DNA of 9,559 nucleotides from Clostridia bacterium (lineage in GTDB: Bacteria; Bacillota; Clostridia; Saccharofermentanales; UBA5734): the NCBI GenBank assembly GCA_009929975.1, contig RZZF01000048.1, positions 1-9,559 of the forward strand, given 5' to 3'. Each line of letters starts with the position of its first letter. Positions within the stretch are counted from its first letter, which is position 1. The notes beneath the pieces were generated by a model that worked only from the letters and a program-made list of their open reading frames with translations, was not told where the DNA came from and searched no databases. This document shows positions 1 through 6,951 of the stretch, in pieces. The position numbers were made by a program, and so were the translations under genes.

Positions 1-29
1 CATCAAGACAGAAAACACCGAGCCGATGA
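1..29 (+). CDS. Possible 3' end of an upstream gene (partial)
   Basis: Reading from base 3, an open frame reaches a TGA at 27-29 and would encode a C-terminus of Ser-Arg-Gln-Lys-Thr-Pro-Ser-Arg. That stop overlaps the ATG of the next gene as ATGA (26-29), the classic arrangement of translationally coupled genes. It would explain why the next gene has no good ribosome site of its own. Eight codons are far too few to identify a product, and a chance open frame of this length is common, so the call rests only on the ATGA junction. Confidence 0.35.
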
Positions 30-769
30 AGGTTCTGATTACCGGCGCGGATCGTGGGATCGGCCTGGCGCTCTGCCGGGTATCCCTCGAAAACGGATAC
101 CATGTTTTCGCGGGACGCTATCTGCAGCGCTGGCAGCATCTGAACGCGCTCAACGACCGGTACCCGGAGCAGCTGACGCTGGTCGATCTGGACATTTCGT
201 CAGAAGAAAGTGTCCGCCAGGCTGCGGCAAAGGTCGCGGCCGAAACGGACGCACTGGATATTCTGGTCAATAATGCCGGCATCATCGGGCATTATTCTCC
301 CGACATCTTTTCAGAACAGGATTATGAGAGCATGCTTCAGGTTTACAATGTCAACGCGCTCGGTCCGGTTCGCGTGGCACAGCATTTCATCCGTCTGATG
401 CTGAAAGGCCGGGGGCGGCTGATCGTCAATATCAGTTCTGAGGCCGGCAGTATCGGAACCTGCTGGCGTGATGATGGTTACGGCTATTGCATGAGCAAGG
501 CCGCCCTGAACATGGCCTCATCCATCATGCACAACAGCCTCTACCGCGCCCATCGCATTCAGGTTGTCGATATTCATCCTGGCGGTGTTGCCTCGCAGAT
601 GGGACAGGGAGCCTGGCCGGATCAGCCCCAAACGGATGAACATGGCAATCTTTCTCTGACACCTGATCAGTCCGCGGCGGCGATTTTTGACCTGATTCTC
701 GATCAGGAACGGTTTAAGTCGGATCATCCCGCTTATGTCAATTTCCGCGGTGATAAAATCGCCTGGTAA
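26..769 (+). CDS. SDR-family NAD(P)-dependent oxidoreductase (C-factor-like)
   Basis: This 247-residue protein is a classical short-chain dehydrogenase/reductase, a soluble Rossmann-fold enzyme that oxidises or reduces an alcohol/carbonyl. Visible motifs are the glycine-rich dinucleotide loop TGADRGIG (residues 6-13), NNAG (82-85), Asn110, a Ser-containing strand NISSEAGS (135-142) and the catalytic YxxxK as Tyr154/Lys158. Gly30-Arg31 at the end of the second beta strand, where NAD enzymes carry Asp, suggests a preference for NADP(H). Length and the YCMSKAALNM segment resemble the C-factor/sniffer-like SDR subgroup; the substrate cannot be told. The ATG at 26 places the Rossmann motif right at the N-terminus as usual, but no Shine-Dalgarno is visible and the frame is open to the left edge. 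Coupling to an upstream gene through ATGA is the likely explanation. The next gene follows after 11 bp, so the two are probably co-transcribed. Confidence 0.88.
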   Translation: MKVLITGADRGIGLALCRVSLENGYHVFAGRYLQRWQHLNALNDRYPEQLTLVDLDISSEESVRQAAAKVAAETDALDILVNNAGIIGHYSPDIFSEQDYESMLQVYNVNALGPVRVAQHFIRLMLKGRGRLIVNISSEAGSIGTCWRDDGYGYCMSKAALNMASSIMHNSLYRAHRIQVVDIHPGGVASQMGQGAWPDQPQTDEHGNLSLTPDQSAAAIFDLILDQERFKSDHPAYVNFRGDKIAW

Positions 770-780
770 GGAGTCAGATA

Positions 781-1905
781 ATGTGTTTACCGTTGGATAT
801 CAATCGTTTCTGGCAGGATGACGCCCTGGCCCATGTTGACAACTGTTTCAGTCAGAAAGCGCCGCAGGCTGCCCTGGGCATCCGGATGAGTGATGAATGT
901 GTCTTCGCTGAACTGGATGAGCCAGGCGACCCATGGGGGCATACACCCTGGCAGCGGCGCCTTGACCTGAACCGGCGTTATAATGACAAGGCTGAAGCGA
1001 TCATCGGGCAGCGCCTGCTCAGTGAAGACATCTGGCCGGATGAGGCCGCCCTCCCACCGGTCAGGCGCATCGGCGAAGTCTTCGGCGGAACGTATCACTT
1101 CGGTCAGCAGACCGGGGAATGGCTGTCCGGTTCTCTGGATGATCCTCTGGCGCTGGAACAGCGGCTCGACGCGATTGATCACCTGGATCTGGCTGATTTT
1201 ATGTTTCCGTCCGGATGGGAGATTGAGACCCGACGTATCTTTGAGCAGTTCGGCCGGCGGCCTGAGCCGATCCGCCATATCCGCGGACCGGTGACTCTGG
1301 CGATGTCGGTTTATGGAACAGAAAATCTCATTTTTCTCTGGCATGACGCGCCCGAGCTTTTCCGGCGTTTCAGCCAGACGATCGCTGATGTCATTTTGCG
1401 GATGAGCCGTCACATGGATGAAGCACTCGGTCTGACGGGTGACGATGAGCCGCACGGGTTTTCTTTCGCTGATGACGACTGTTGTCTGCTGACACCGGAA
1501 ATGTATGAGGTTTTCGGCTATCCTGTGCTGAAGACGGTCTTTGACCACTATTGTCCGGAACCGGGCGACCGTCGTTACCAGCATTCAGATTCAGCCATGG
1601 GACACCTTCTGCCGATTCTGGGCCGGCTTGATCTGACCGGGTGTAATTTCGGCCCGACCGTTCTGGTCGACCAGATTCGCCGGTATCTGCCGTCCACCTG
1701 TATCGATGGCTGCCTCGCGCCGTTTACGTTCATGAATAATGATGAAGCGGCGATCATCGCGGAGGTCCGTCGCGACTGTGATATGATCCGGGCCAGCGGT
1801 ACGCGCGGATTGAACGTGATGACCGCCGGTTCGATCAATAACGGCAGCCGGCTGACCAGTCTGCGGGCGGTCATGGCAGCGATCCAGAATTACGGCTGCT
1901 ACTGA
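781..1905 (+). CDS. URO-D superfamily protein (uroporphyrinogen decarboxylase-like)
   Basis: This 374-residue protein belongs to the URO-D fold superfamily, which holds uroporphyrinogen decarboxylases and the MtaA/MtbA/CmuA-type corrinoid methyltransferases. Family features are RGP (168-170), a FADDDCCLLTPEMYEVF-type segment (229-245), a His-Ser-Asp motif followed by GHLLPIL (268-280), a GCNFGPT segment (287-293) and a C-terminal AGSINNGSRL stretch (349-358). It resembles an uncharacterised clade, common in anaerobic bacteria as far as I recall, ending in GSINNGSRLT...IQxYG. The HxC and downstream Cys zinc ligands of corrinoid methyltransferases appear replaced (His268-Ser-Asp270; Ser351), so thiol methylation by the MtaA mechanism is doubtful. 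True haem-pathway URO-D is also unlikely, because no haem genes are nearby and the sequence is divergent. AAGGAG at 768-773, 7 nt before the ATG, sets the start. It lies directly downstream of the SDR gene, probably in one operon. Substrate unknown. Confidence 0.82.
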   Translation: MCLPLDINRFWQDDALAHVDNCFSQKAPQAALGIRMSDECVFAELDEPGDPWGHTPWQRRLDLNRRYNDKAEAIIGQRLLSEDIWPDEAALPPVRRIGEVFGGTYHFGQQTGEWLSGSLDDPLALEQRLDAIDHLDLADFMFPSGWEIETRRIFEQFGRRPEPIRHIRGPVTLAMSVYGTENLIFLWHDAPELFRRFSQTIADVILRMSRHMDEALGLTGDDEPHGFSFADDDCCLLTPEMYEVFGYPVLKTVFDHYCPEPGDRRYQHSDSAMGHLLPILGRLDLTGCNFGPTVLVDQIRRYLPSTCIDGCLAPFTFMNNDEAAIIAEVRRDCDMIRASGTRGLNVMTAGSINNGSRLTSLRAVMAAIQNYGCY

Positions 1906-1910
1906 TCACG

Positions 1911-1927
1911 CGGCTGCCGGTCAGCCG
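1911..1927. terminator. Short hairpin between convergent genes, possible weak terminator
   Basis: CGGCTG (1911-1916) and CAGCCG (1922-1927) form a perfect 6 bp GC-rich stem with a 5 nt loop. It lies in the 15 bp gap between the stop of the URO-D-like gene (1905) and the convergent methyltransferase stop (1921), running into the latter. The position suits a bidirectional terminator, but neither strand has a T tract after the stem, so it is not a canonical intrinsic terminator. Confidence 0.3.
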
Positions 1928-2580
1928 ACATCAGGCTTTTCAAAAACCGTATAGCGCGTCTGATCGCACATGAGCAGGCGCAGCCCGCAGGTGGAAGCGA
2001 TTTCCCGCAGGCTGGCCGGCGTGTAGAAAATGATATGGCTGTGGTCGCGCGGATAATGCCAGCGGTTGAACGCGCTCAGGTCACCCGGGATCAACTGGGT
2101 CATGACGGACAGAATGCCACCCGGCTGCAGCTGAGAACTCAGCTGCCTGAATGTCGCCAGCGGGTCGCGCAGATGTTCAATAACCTCAGTGCAGGTTATC
2201 AGATCATACATCGCGTCCAGCGGCGCAGTGTCCGGAGCGAAGAACAGATCGTAAATCTCAACGGGAAAACCGTAATCACGTGCGAGAAGGATTGCCAGAA
2301 CCGGCTCCGGTCCGCTGCCATAGTCAAGCGCCGCGGTCGTCGCCGGCATGAACGGCAGAATGGCCTTATCGATGAAATCCCGAAAATAGGTGACATAGCA
2401 CGGGTCATTAATGGAATTTTCATGCTGGTCATAAATCCATTTTTCCAGCTGCCGGTCTGGCCAGTCGGCGCTGTCTTTGGTGATCAGGCCGCAGTTCGGA
2501 CAGCGGTGACAGACGATCTGGTAGACCGGATAAACGAAATCATCAGATTCATACCGGCAGACAGGACAGATATCAGGCAT
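1921..2580 (-). CDS. Zinc-ribbon class I SAM-dependent methyltransferase
   Basis: This 219-residue soluble protein has two parts. Residues 5-30 hold CxxC (Cys5, Cys8) and CxxCxxC (Cys24, Cys27, Cys30), a likely zinc ribbon. Residues from about 80 form a class I methyltransferase core of the Methyltransf_23/11 type: motif I LDYGSGPEP (85-93), an acidic position at the end of beta 2 in EIYDLFF (108-114), TCTEVIEHL (129-137) and LQPGGIL (151-157). The WHYPRDHSHIIFYT segment (174-187) matches the tryptophan/His-rich stretch of a conserved bacterial family of about 200 residues with the same zinc-ribbon plus methyltransferase order. Its methyl acceptor is not known to me. The ATG overlaps the 3' end of the mannosidase gene by 8 bp, and GGAG (2594-2591, minus strand) lies 10 nt upstream, so expression is probably coupled to the mannosidase. 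The 3' end converges on the URO-D-like gene. Confidence 0.87.
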   Translation of the reverse strand: MPDICPVCRYESDDFVYPVYQIVCHRCPNCGLITKDSADWPDRQLEKWIYDQHENSINDPCYVTYFRDFIDKAILPFMPATTAALDYGSGPEPVLAILLARDYGFPVEIYDLFFAPDTAPLDAMYDLITCTEVIEHLRDPLATFRQLSSQLQPGGILSVMTQLIPGDLSAFNRWHYPRDHSHIIFYTPASLREIASTCGLRLLMCDQTRYTVFEKPDVG

Positions 2581-5500
2581 GGGCCGTCAGCTCCGCGGCC
2601 AGCCGGACCTTCAGGGTCCTTATATCATAAGGCTTGAATGTCATGGTCAGCTGATCCACTTCAAATGGCAGTGATTCCAATTGATTTTCTTTCAGGTCAC
2701 ATTCGCTGACCGATCGCAGCGCCCTGCCGAAGGTCAATTGACATTCGGTCCGCCGGCCGTGGCATTCATACAGGCGGATGATCATCGCGTCATCCTCCTC
2801 AGCCAGTTTGACCGCCTCGATGATGACATTATCCTGATCAGTGTTCAGCAGGGAAAATTCTTTCGGGAGATTGGGAACGGTGCTGTCGGCATCTGCCTGG
2901 CGAAGAACGGGCAGCGGCGGATTGTTCAATGCGTAGGCGGCCGCGACGGTTCCCGCTGACCGCCAGTCTCCCTGATGAGGTAGGAGCGACAGGGTAAAGC
3001 TGTGATGTTCCTTGTCAGCGTCCGGGTTTGGGTGGAGCGCGGATTTGAGAAGTGAGATGCTGATCATCTGTCCGTCAATACCACACCCGTATTTACTGTC
3101 ATTGAGAATGCTGACCCCGTAGCCTTCTTCAGAAAGGTCAAGCCATTTATGCATACAGACCTCAAATCTGGCCTGGTCCCAGGATGTGTTGTGATGGGTG
3201 GGACGCTGAACATTGCCGTACTGGATTTCATAGGTTGCCTGGCGGCTCAGCACATCGACCGGGAAGAGCGCTTTGAGCAGAATCTGTTCTTCCTGCCAGT
3301 CGATTTCATAGCCGAGATCGACCTGGGGACTGTCGCGCCAGATACGTATGACCTGGCTGATCGTGGAACTGAGATAGCGCCAGGTCATGCGCAGCGCAGC
3401 GCAGACCGGTCCATCTTCTATCACGGTGATTGATTGGATATCATCAACCGGCCATGATTTTTCGGTGTAGTAATTATTGATATCCCAGGCATCGTAATTA
3501 TGGGGTTTGTCTTCATAGGTGATCAATTGATTGGCCTTCTGGCCCGCCGGCAGGATGTTTCGCTGGCAGCGCTTGTCAAACCAGTCAATGAAGCGCCCCT
3601 GAGCGTCAAGCCTGATCCTGATCCATTCATTTTCCAGATGGCCGGGCTGAACGATCCAGTCATCTGACGGATCCGGGCCGGACGCGGAATCGGCCAGCAT
3701 CCTGAATGCGCGCCAACCGCGTGACGGCAGCCCGCTCAGCCAGGCCGCGCTGCGGCCGTCATTCAGACGTTGGAGCGGGACTTGCCGTGTACCGTCATCC
3801 AATGCCGTGGTACCTTGCGGCAGTTCATCGTTGTTGAGATAAACCGGCGCGGAGATCGGCAGACCATTGGGATTGAAGACAACCAGACCTGCCTGCGGAT
3901 CAGATTTAAGAATGCCGCCGGCCAGCTGATCCAGACTCTGGTTCAGGAGATATCGGCTGCTGTTCAGTGTCTGCTCATACTCCTGTTTTGAATCTTCATA
4001 GACCTGACGGATGGATGAGCCGGGCAGGATGTCATGGAACTGGTTGCGCAGGACCGTTTCCCAGCCTTCGTCGATGGCCGCGCGGGGATACTGCGAAAGG
4101 CCGAAGAGCCAGGCTGTCAGCTGACTCCATTCGGTATTCAGCCAGGCAAACTCAGCCCGCCGGTTGTAGTTTTTGTTGCGTGCCATCGATGTATAGGTGC
4201 CGCGATGGTATTCCAGATAAAGTTCTCCGACCCAGTCCGGCAATTCTTTCTTCCCGCTGGTTTCAGCATCGAGTTTCGCAAAAAAATCATGCACGGTCGA
4301 CATGCGGGTCTGCGGACTGCCCGGCAGTCCCCGGGACAGGCGGCGCTGGTTTTCCAGCATGACACGTGTGGGTCCGCCGCCGCCGTCACCGAAGCCGAAG
4401 GCCATGAGGACATCACGATTGAGGTCCTTCTGCTGGTAGCGCTGCCAGCCACCCATGACCTGGGACGGTTTAAGTTCACCATTATAGGTTGTAAAGTGAT
4501 CGGTCTTGAAACTGCCGGTTTCAGACGGTTGGTTATAGTCTCGCGTCGGGATGAAATGAGTCAGTACCCGACTGCCGTCAATCCCTTCCCATTGGAAGGT
4601 GTCATACGGCATCTTATTGGTTTCGTTCCAGCTGATCTTGGTTGTCATGAAGTAGGGCAGACCGCTCTTTTGCATGATCTGGGGCAGCGCGGCGGAATAA
4701 CCGAAGACATCCGGCAGCCACAGCACGTCATTTGTCACACCGAACGCCTGTTCAAAATAACGGGTTCCCACCAGGATCTGGCGAACGAGTGCTTCGCCGG
4801 ACGCGATATTGCAGTCGGCCTCGACGAACATCGCGCCGTTGGCCTCCCAGCGGCCTTCTTTGACCCGCTGGCGGATGCGCTCGAACAGTTCAGGTGCTTC
4901 TTCCTCAATGAACTTGTACAGCTGCGGCTGGCTTGACATGAAGATGAACTCCGGATAACGGTCCATCAGCGACAGGGCGGTCGCGAAGCTGCGGACCACC
5001 TTGCGCCGGGTGACTGAGAGAGGCCACAGCCAGGCGACATCGATATGGGTGTGGCCGACACAGCTGACGACCGGATTGTCATCGGCAGCAGCCTTCGCGT
5101 ACAGGGTTTCTGACAGGTGCTGTCTCGCGGCGGCCAGCGATGCCTCATACTGATCGCTGTTGCGGCGAAGATCAATCAGGTTCAGTGCCTGGTTCAGAGC
5201 GTCAATGATCTGAAGTCTGGCCGGGTGTTCAGATGGCAGCAGTGTGGCGATCTGATAAGGCACACTGGCGTCGTAATAGAAATCCTCACTCTTGCGGTCG
5301 AGCGCACGCAAAACCGGCAAAAAACGGACCGGTCCGTCTGCGTCCCCGCTGTCGGCGGACACCGCTAATTGAAATATTTCGCCGGCGCGGGCGGAATCAG
5401 ACAAGATGACCTGGCGATGATTGACATCAAGCCCCTGGCAAATCCGGCCGTTTACAAACAATGTGAACTGCGGGTTGACGGCATCCCAACCGGTTTCGCG

Positions 5501-5767
5501 TCCGGTTGTCAGCTCGAAGATCACACAGCGTCCGTCAAGATGGGCGGGGATCGCCACATCCGTACTGAACCAGAAGGTCGCTGGCCCGCTGTTCCATGTC
5601 TCATCGATGGAAAAATCCCGGGACTCGAACGGCTCAAGCTGAACGGGTGAACGGAGCGCTGAATCCGGTTGATAAAGCCGCCAGTATTCAATCGGCCAGA
5701 TCTGACCGCTGATTCTGTCAAAAATCTCCTGAAGCAGACGGCCGATTCTTTCTGTCAGAAATTGCAT
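2573..5767 (-). CDS. GH38 alpha-mannosidase, cytosolic
   Basis: The protein (1064 residues from the chosen start) is a glycoside hydrolase family 38 alpha-mannosidase, a retaining, divalent-metal-dependent enzyme that removes alpha-mannose from glycans. The N-terminal beta domain precedes the catalytic barrel. The metal site shows as GHTHIDVAWLWP, with His241 and Asp243 as ligands. The predicted nucleophile is Asp353 in LPDVFGYS, and the fourth ligand is His578 in QFHDILPGSS. The C-terminal beta-sandwich domains begin near VVFNPNGLP (629-637) and run to the end. Length and domain order fit the Ams1/MAN2C1-like group rather than the shorter streptococcal type. There is no signal peptide with the ATG at 5767, where GGGGG lies 7 nt upstream on the minus strand. 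A longer reading to 5854 would need a TTG start without a ribosome site, so I reject it. The enzyme probably acts on imported mannosides; no transporter is present here. The gene heads an operon with the methyltransferase. Confidence 0.95.
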   Translation of the reverse strand: MQFLTERIGRLLQEIFDRISGQIWPIEYWRLYQPDSALRSPVQLEPFESRDFSIDETWNSGPATFWFSTDVAIPAHLDGRCVIFELTTGRETGWDAVNPQFTLFVNGRICQGLDVNHRQVILSDSARAGEIFQLAVSADSGDADGPVRFLPVLRALDRKSEDFYYDASVPYQIATLLPSEHPARLQIIDALNQALNLIDLRRNSDQYEASLAAARQHLSETLYAKAAADDNPVVSCVGHTHIDVAWLWPLSVTRRKVVRSFATALSLMDRYPEFIFMSSQPQLYKFIEEEAPELFERIRQRVKEGRWEANGAMFVEADCNIASGEALVRQILVGTRYFEQAFGVTNDVLWLPDVFGYSAALPQIMQKSGLPYFMTTKISWNETNKMPYDTFQWEGIDGSRVLTHFIPTRDYNQPSETGSFKTDHFTTYNGELKPSQVMGGWQRYQQKDLNRDVLMAFGFGDGGGGPTRVMLENQRRLSRGLPGSPQTRMSTVHDFFAKLDAETSGKKELPDWVGELYLEYHRGTYTSMARNKNYNRRAEFAWLNTEWSQLTAWLFGLSQYPRAAIDEGWETVLRNQFHDILPGSSIRQVYEDSKQEYEQTLNSSRYLLNQSLDQLAGGILKSDPQAGLVVFNPNGLPISAPVYLNNDELPQGTTALDDGTRQVPLQRLNDGRSAAWLSGLPSRGWRAFRMLADSASGPDPSDDWIVQPGHLENEWIRIRLDAQGRFIDWFDKRCQRNILPAGQKANQLITYEDKPHNYDAWDINNYYTEKSWPVDDIQSITVIEDGPVCAALRMTWRYLSSTISQVIRIWRDSPQVDLGYEIDWQEEQILLKALFPVDVLSRQATYEIQYGNVQRPTHHNTSWDQARFEVCMHKWLDLSEEGYGVSILNDSKYGCGIDGQMISISLLKSALHPNPDADKEHHSFTLSLLPHQGDWRSAGTVAAAYALNNPPLPVLRQADADSTVPNLPKEFSLLNTDQDNVIIEAVKLAEEDDAMIIRLYECHGRRTECQLTFGRALRSVSECDLKENQLESLPFEVDQLTMTFKPYDIRTLKVRLAAELTAHA

Positions 5768-5800
5768 GTGAATGCCCCCATTCCTGATAATGCTGCTTCT

Positions 5801-5830
5801 ATGATACATGATGGATATTGCGAATGACAG
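5801..5830 (-). promoter_or_regulatory. Candidate promoter for the mannosidase operon
   Basis: On the minus strand CTGTCA (5830-5825) and TATCAT (5806-5801), separated by 18 bp, resemble sigma-A -35 and -10 boxes (4/6 and 5/6 matches). They lie about 35 bp before the mannosidase ATG. The match is only moderate and was found by eye. Confidence 0.35.
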
Positions 5831-5863
5831 CGGTATAGACAACCACTTCATCAATAATATGGA

Positions 5864-5891
5864 TTGCCAGACCCGCTGTTTCGTGTAACAC
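5864..5891 (+). promoter_or_regulatory. Weak candidate promoter for the uxuB-like gene
   Basis: TTGCCA (5864-5869) is a good -35 box. The best -10 candidate is TAACAC (5886-5891) with a 16 bp spacer, which matches the consensus at only three of six positions. A promoter is needed in this divergent region because the upstream gene runs the other way. This is the best plus-strand candidate I see, but an activator or a different box could be used. Confidence 0.28.
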
Positions 5892-5899
5892 TGAAGACA

Positions 5900-5920
5900 G
5901 GCCGGAGATGAAAACCGGCC
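5900..5920. promoter_or_regulatory. Inverted repeat in the leader of the uxuB-like gene
   Basis: GGCCGG (5900-5905) and CCGGCC (5915-5920) are perfectly complementary arms around a 9 nt A-rich centre (5906-5914). The repeat lies just downstream of the weak promoter candidate and 19 bp before the AGGAGGT ribosome site. It could be an operator or a leader hairpin. Each arm is itself palindromic, and GC-rich 6-mers recur in this genome, so chance is possible. Confidence 0.3.
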
Positions 5921-5953
5921 AGATGCGTTTACTTGAACCAGGAGGTATGACCG

Positions 5954-6802
5954 ATGGATTTACCATTTTCAATTGATCTGAGCGGCCGGACGGTTGTCAT
6001 CACGGGAGCAGGCGGTGTCCTGTGCGGTGAGTTTTCACGTGCCCTGGCGGCGTGCGGTGCCCGCGTGGCGATGCTTGATCTTAATGAGGAAGCGGTTCAG
6101 CGGGCTGCCGCGGATATCAACCGCCAGGGTTATTGCGCGAAAGCCTATCAGGCGGATGTGCTCGACCGGGCTGTGCTGGAGCGGGTCCATCAGCAGGTGC
6201 TGGCGGATTTCGGCCCTTGCGATATCCTGATCAACGGTGCCGGCGGAAATCACCCGCGGGCGACAACCACACAGGAAATCTATGAGCCGGATCAGATCGA
6301 TCAGGACACCGTGACTTTTTTTGATCTGGATCCGGCCGGTATCTCCTTTGTATTCGATCTGAATTTTCTCGGAACACTGCTGCCGATTCAGGTCTTTGCC
6401 AGTGAGATGGCAAATCGGGAAGGCGCTTGTATCCTGAACATCTCATCGATGAACGCCTTCCGGCCGTTGACAAAAATTCCCGCCTACAGCGCGGCCAAAG
6501 CGGCTGTCAGCAATCTGACACAGTGGCTGTCAGTTCATTTTGCCGCAACCGGCATCAGGGTCAACGCGATGGCCCCTGGTTTTTTTGTCACCCAGCAGAA
6601 CCGGGATCTCCTCTTTGATCAGGAAGGGCAGCCGACAGCCCGGGCCGCCAAAATCATCCGTGGTACGCCGATGGGGCGATTCGGAGATGAAAAGGAACTG
6701 ATCGGATCGCTTTTGTTCCTGGTCTCGCCTCAGGCGGCCAGTTTCATCACCGGTGTGGTCCTGCCGATCGACGGCGGTTTCAGCGCCTACTCCGGCGTCT
6801 GA
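5954..6802 (+). CDS. uxuB: D-mannonate oxidoreductase, SDR type (fructuronate reductase)
   Basis: This 282-residue protein closely resembles the SDR-type D-mannonate oxidoreductase of Bacillus (YjmF/UxuB). That enzyme interconverts D-fructuronate and D-mannonate in hexuronate breakdown, upstream of mannonate dehydratase (UxuA). Motifs are TGAGGVLCG (17-25), Asp42 at the end of beta 2 (suggesting NAD(H) preference), NGAGGNHP (94-101), Asn137, and the triad Ser165, Tyr178, Lys182. It also has PGFFVTxQNR (208-217) and the C-terminal VLPIDGGFSAYSGV typical of this group. The long insert at 103-131 after NGAGGNHP is usual for mannonate/gluconate-type SDRs. AGGAGGT (5940-5946), 7 nt upstream, fixes the ATG. 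The gene stands alone: uxuA and uxaC are absent from the window, and the divergent neighbour is the alpha-mannosidase. A related substrate, such as another sugar acid, cannot be excluded. Confidence 0.87.
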   Translation: MDLPFSIDLSGRTVVITGAGGVLCGEFSRALAACGARVAMLDLNEEAVQRAAADINRQGYCAKAYQADVLDRAVLERVHQQVLADFGPCDILINGAGGNHPRATTTQEIYEPDQIDQDTVTFFDLDPAGISFVFDLNFLGTLLPIQVFASEMANREGACILNISSMNAFRPLTKIPAYSAAKAAVSNLTQWLSVHFAATGIRVNAMAPGFFVTQQNRDLLFDQEGQPTARAAKIIRGTPMGRFGDEKELIGSLLFLVSPQAASFITGVVLPIDGGFSAYSGV

Positions 6803-6831
6803 TAGAAAAAGACCGGATCGTATACCCGGTC
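6801..6831 (-). terminator. Minus-oriented intrinsic terminator candidate after uxuB
   Basis: GACCGG (6811-6816) and CCGGTC (6826-6831) form a 6 bp stem with a 9 nt loop, starting 8 nt after the uxuB stop. Read on the minus strand, the stem is followed by TTTTT (6810-6806), the order of a Rho-independent terminator. Read on the plus strand there is no T tract, only CGCGCGCG. It may stop antisense or read-through transcription from the right and act weakly on the uxuB transcript. Confidence 0.38.
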
Positions 6832-6857
6832 CGCGCGCGATGAGTCAACAGTCTGCC

Positions 6858-6885
6858 TTGCAATGTGGCTCGAGTTCGATAGAAT
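6858..6885 (+). promoter_or_regulatory. Candidate sigma-A promoter of the AI-2E-family gene
   Basis: TTGCAA (6858-6863) and TAGAAT (6880-6885) with a 16 bp spacer match the -35 (4/6) and -10 (5/6) consensus. Transcription would start near 6892, about 60 nt before the GTG start at 6952. This indicates that the gene is expressed independently of uxuB. Confidence 0.5.
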
Positions 6886-6936
6886 ACAACTGACAACACC
6901 TATACCGGCTTGATCATCATCGGGATCAGCCCGGAC

Positions 6937-6943
6937 GGAGAGG
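6937..6943 (+). promoter_or_regulatory. Ribosome binding site that decides a GTG start
   Basis: GGAGAGG lies 8 nt before a GTG at 6952. The longer reading begins with TTG at 6910, which has no purine-rich site in front and adds 14 residues not expected in the family. The ribosome site therefore favours GTG 6952. Confidence 0.75.
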
Positions 6944-6951
6944 CGGTTCTT

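Noticed and set aside
787..1584. 265-codon open frame on the minus strand opposite the URO-D-like gene
   Set aside because: It is antisense to conserved sequence, has no recognisable motifs and no ribosome site that I could see, so it is a shadow frame.
26..1905. Corrinoid-dependent demethylation operon
   Set aside because: No corrinoid protein, activase or partner methyltransferase is visible, and the URO-D-like protein appears to lack the Cys zinc ligands.
2035..2637. 200-codon plus-strand frame across the methyltransferase and mannosidase junction
   Set aside because: It is antisense to two well-supported genes, and the translation is basic and low in recognisable structure.
4034..4936. 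300-codon open frame on the plus strand inside the mannosidase gene
   Set aside because: It lies wholly antisense to conserved GH38 catalytic sequence, and its translation shows no recognisable family. Long antisense frames are common in GC-rich genes.
5768..5854. N-terminal extension of the mannosidase that resembles a signal peptide
   Set aside because: The extension would need a TTG at 5854 or ATG at 5851, neither with a ribosome site, while the ATG at 5767 has GGGGG 7 nt upstream. The hydrophobic run is probably the translated leader.
6910..6951. TTG start for the AI-2E-family gene
   Set aside because: There is no ribosome site before 6910, while GGAGAGG sits at proper spacing before GTG 6952. 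The extra 14 residues look like translated leader.
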